A stretch of 64,000 bases of DNA from the NCBI GenBank assembly GCA_910575795.1, contig CAJTGE010000009.1, forward strand, positions 1 through 64,000. The letters run 5' to 3'. Positions 61,974 to 64,000 of this stretch are shown piece by piece (positions within the stretch are counted from its first letter, which is position 1; every line of letters starts with the position of its first letter). This stretch comes from Clostridiaceae bacterium (GTDB lineage Bacteria; Bacillota; Clostridia; Lachnospirales; Lachnospiraceae). The notes under the pieces are model-generated. The model saw nothing but the letters and a program-made list of their open reading frames with translations, searched no databases and was not told where the DNA came from. Both the position numbers and the translations under genes were made by a program.

Positions 61974-62592
61974 CGATGACAGGGAGATCCTGTACGCCCT
62001 TAAGGCCGTGTTTGAAACACAGGACTGGGGGGCGCTTATGGCCCGGAATGTGAAGGAGGGCATGGAGCTGTACAGGAGAGAGGCTCCGGATCTGATTCTG
62101 ATTGATTATCACATGCCGCATATGAACGGCATAGACGGCGTGCGTTTGCTTCGCAGGCAGGATCCGGACATACCGATTATTGTGTTTACCATCGATGAGG
62201 ATCAGGCCGTCGCGGATCGTTTTCTGGAGGCCGGAGCCAGCGATTTTGCCATAAAGCCCATACGGACGCCGGACATACTCTCCCGGATCCGGGTTCATAT
62301 GAAGCTGTTAAAGAGCCGGAGGGCGGACGCAGGAAAAGGGGAGTTTGCCCTGTATCCGTACCCATATCCATACCCGGTCAAGGGAATCGGGAGCGGCACG
62401 ATGCGTCTGATCGAGGGCGCGCTCCGGGGGGAAGCGGATTACCTGACTGTGGAGGAGATCTCCGCAAAATCAGGGCTGGCCAACCAGACCGCCTATCGCT
62501 ATCTGCAGTACCTCACTGCAGCAGGGCTGGTGGATGTGAGAAACAGCTACGGAAAAAAGGGCAGGCCCAAGCAGAGCTACCGGATGATATGA
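61954..62592 (+). CDS. CitB/DcuR-like response regulator with HTH domain
   Basis: The 212-residue product has a receiver domain (KILAIDDDREILYALKAVFE, DLILIDYHMPHMNGIDGVRL, IIVFTIDEDQAVADRF, FAIKPIRTPDILSRI) and a C-terminal helix-turn-helix (TVEEISAKSGLANQTAYRYL, LVDVRNSYGKKGRPKQSYRM), as in CitB/DcuR/MalR-type regulators that usually sense dicarboxylates. A short linker is a repeated Tyr-Pro string (LYPYPYPYPYPV). It overlaps the kinase gene by 20 bp, a clear two-component pair. Target genes unknown. Confidence 0.88.
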   Translation: MKILAIDDDREILYALKAVFETQDWGALMARNVKEGMELYRREAPDLILIDYHMPHMNGIDGVRLLRRQDPDIPIIVFTIDEDQAVADRFLEAGASDFAIKPIRTPDILSRIRVHMKLLKSRRADAGKGEFALYPYPYPYPVKGIGSGTMRLIEGALRGEADYLTVEEISAKSGLANQTAYRYLQYLTAAGLVDVRNSYGKKGRPKQSYRMI

Positions 62593-62633
62593 CGCAGAAG
62601 GAGAACAGAAAGAAGAGAGGTTCCCAAGCCGGA

Positions 62634-62693
62634 ACGGGCGCCTGTTTTGCGATTATATTTGTCGAAAATCACAAAACAGGCGCCCGTTTTTTG
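62634..62693. terminator. Strong terminator after the two-component system
   Basis: ACGGGCGCCTGTTTTG (62634-62649) and CAAAACAGGCGCCCGT (62672-62687) form a perfect 16-bp stem with a 22-nt loop and TTTTTT after it. Confidence 0.9.
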
Positions 62694-62787
62694 TGCGTTT
62701 TAACGAAAGATAAATAAGAGAGAAAATAGAAGTTTCGATTACGGTATGATACCATATTTTTACGAAAAACACATAAGGAGGATATGT

Positions 62788-63486
62788 ATGAAAAAAAGAT
62801 GGATGGTATGGGCCGCCATGTTTTCCGTGTCAGCGGCGCTGGCGGGGTGCAGCGGCGGCGTTTTGATCCGCGACAGGAAGACATCAGGCCAGGCGGCGCA
62901 GGCAGGGCGGGGGACGGCCGGCGCTGAGAACGGGAGCGGCGGATCAGGGCGGGACGAAAAGAAGCAGGCGGGCGCGGCGCAAATGCCGGAGGGGCTTTCC
63001 GAACCGCTGGCAGAGCCGCCGGCGCTTTTGACATCCGTGGGGCAGAGCGCGGATTATGAAATCATAAAAACCATGCTCGACAAGAACGAGATCGCGTATG
63101 AAAAAAACAGCCTGGCCACATCGGGGGATCTGGGGGATGCGAAGACGCTGGTGCTGGCTGTGGGCGGTTCCTCCAAGGGCCTTGGAGCGGCGGGAATTGA
63201 CGCAAACGCAGAGTTAAAGCGCGTGGAGGAGCTGATCGGCGCGGCGGATGAAAAGGGACTTGCCATTCTGGCCGTCCATATCGGGGGCGAGGCAAGGCGC
63301 GGCGATTTATCGGATCAGTTCATTGCGCCCAGCTTTGAAAAGGCGGATTATGCGCTTGTTGTGGCAGACGGGGACAAGGACGGGCTTATGGCCGGTCTGG
63401 CAGCGGAAAATGGCATACCGATCGACATCGTGGACAGCATGGCCGAGGCGGTTCCAAAGCTTGGAGCGGCGTTTATTCAGGAATAA
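62788..63486 (+). CDS. Predicted lipoprotein (possibly DUF6305)
   Basis: The 232-residue product has a lipoprotein signal (MKKRWMVWAAMFSVSAALAG-C, lipobox ALAGC) and a Gly/Ala/Ser linker. The folded part has a central ANAELKRVEELIGAADEKGL, LAILAVHIGGEARRGDLSDQ and YALVVADGDKDGLMAGLAAE, a Rossmann-like pattern which I connect to DUF6305, a family of unknown function. ATG 62788 has AAGGAGGATAT upstream. It precedes the gamma-glutamyltransferase gene in the same direction, so they may be co-transcribed. Confidence 0.6.
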   Translation: MKKRWMVWAAMFSVSAALAGCSGGVLIRDRKTSGQAAQAGRGTAGAENGSGGSGRDEKKQAGAAQMPEGLSEPLAEPPALLTSVGQSADYEIIKTMLDKNEIAYEKNSLATSGDLGDAKTLVLAVGGSSKGLGAAGIDANAELKRVEELIGAADEKGLAILAVHIGGEARRGDLSDQFIAPSFEKADYALVVADGDKDGLMAGLAAENGIPIDIVDSMAEAVPKLGAAFIQE

Positions 63487-63553
63487 AGACTGGTCTGTGC
63501 GGACTCCCGCGAGGCAGGCGGATGCGGGCTGACGGGAGGGAGGCTTACGAGAC

Positions 63554-63582
63554 GTAACAGTTCAGGCTGCCTCAACGGTTAC
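63554..63582. repeat. REP-like hairpin of the CNGTTCAG family
   Basis: GTAACAGTTCAG (63554-63565) pairs imperfectly with CTCAACGGTTAC (63571-63582) in the gap between the lipoprotein and the gamma-glutamyltransferase gene. Confidence 0.5.
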
Positions 63583-63616
63583 TGCAAAACAGCAAATGAA
63601 AGAAGGAGGAATGGGA

Positions 63617-64000
63617 ATGAGGAAAAAACAGTTAGCACTCGTACTGGCAGCAGTTCTGGGCATTTCGTCAGCCGGCTGCGCGGCCCCGGCAAAGGGGACA
63701 GGGGCCGGGACAGAGGCTGACGCGTCCGGGAAGGCGTCTGCAAAAGAGACGTCCGCCGGGAAGACGTCTGCGGAAAACGCGCCGGAAGCGGATCAGGAGA
63801 GCGGGGCGGAAAACGCCGGAAAAAGCGGAGAGTGGAAGCCGTATGATGAAAACGGGCAGATTAAGCGCGATGATCGCGACGGGACCGGGAAAAACGGCGT
63901 GGTGTCAACAGGGAAGTATGAGGCATCCCGGATCGGCGCGGATATCATCGAGGCCGGCGGAAATGCCGTGGATGCGGCCGTGGCCGTAGGCTTTGCCCTG
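63617..64000 (+). CDS. ggt: Gamma-glutamyltransferase, lipoprotein form (5' part, runs off the window)
   Basis: Only the first 128 codons are present. A lipoprotein signal (MRKKQLALVLAAVLGISSAG-C) is followed by a long Ala/Glu/Gly-rich linker of about 60 residues, and then by GVVSTGKYEASRIGADIIEA and GGNAVDAAVAVGFAL. The latter matches the opening of gamma-glutamyltransferases (ILRRGGNAVDAAVAVAFAL pattern). The enzyme would sit outside the membrane and act on glutathione or other gamma-glutamyl compounds. ATG 63617 after AAGGAGG (63603-63609) is preferred over 63611. The catalytic Thr is beyond the window. Confidence 0.75.
   Translation, partial: MRKKQLALVLAAVLGISSAGCAAPAKGTGAGTEADASGKASAKETSAGKTSAENAPEADQESGAENAGKSGEWKPYDENGQIKRDDRDGTGKNGVVSTGKYEASRIGADIIEAGGNAVDAAVAVGFAL

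Overview
The window reads as a chromosome segment of a Gram-positive, low-to-mid GC gut anaerobe of the Lachnospiraceae (Clostridia). Support for this: pta-ackA followed by yceD-rpmF, darA, the ACT/UPF0210 pair, an AgrC/LytTR-type two-component system, JetA-type condensin genes and strong AGGAGG ribosome-binding sites. GC-rich core genes (about 28-64 kb) alternate with AT-rich imported segments (1-6 kb and 11-20 kb). Identifications are by eye from protein motifs; no database was searched.

1-20.8 kb is an accessory, decaying region. It holds a very large STAND-type NTPase with a restriction-nuclease-like N-terminus, a frameshifted AlkZ-related gene, and a GNAT-type toxin-antitoxin pair. A mobile-element operon follows (DUF5688 protein, small ORF, YqaJ-type exonuclease) behind a promoter and terminator-like leader. 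Then come IS66 orfA/orfB, an Mrr-like endonuclease next to an IS1595-type transposase, back-to-back stumps of a large serine recombinase and a mobilization-type protein, an AgrC/LytTR regulatory pair with a lipoprotein, and remnants of IS66 tnpC and IS3. Several miniature inverted-repeat elements lie here, one with a clear 8-bp target duplication.

20.8-27.2 kb is a drug-efflux island: a MATE pump behind a structured leader, a MarR regulator with its own palindromic operator, and two ABC exporter genes that have each suffered internal deletions. A small divergent gene carries the same leader motif as the MATE gene.

27.9-37.5 kb holds an M15 peptidase, a GNAT enzyme, and a JetA-JetB-JetC condensin operon (Wadjet/MukBEF-like) with no JetD nuclease beside it. 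37.6-43.7 kb is mostly housekeeping: tRNA-Met and tRNA-Val, a lipid kinase, ispF, cysS, mrnC, rlmB, darA and a DEDD exonuclease. 43.8-46.6 kb has tRNA-Thr, a CmpB-type membrane protein, mutM and tRNA-Leu, with two more 166-bp palindromic elements. 47-63.5 kb holds polA-coaE-walJ, ACT-UPF0210, a methyltransferase, tmcAL, pta-ackA, yceD-rpmF, a two-component system and a lipoprotein; a gamma-glutamyltransferase gene runs off the end.

The most striking non-coding features are: (a) two large palindromes at 42.6 and 53.2 kb that share a core of about 70 bp but have unrelated, self-complementary arms; (b) three 166-bp and two 156-bp miniature elements, one of the latter nested inside a palindrome of type (a); and (c) the conserved leader motif before the MATE gene and the small divergent gene.
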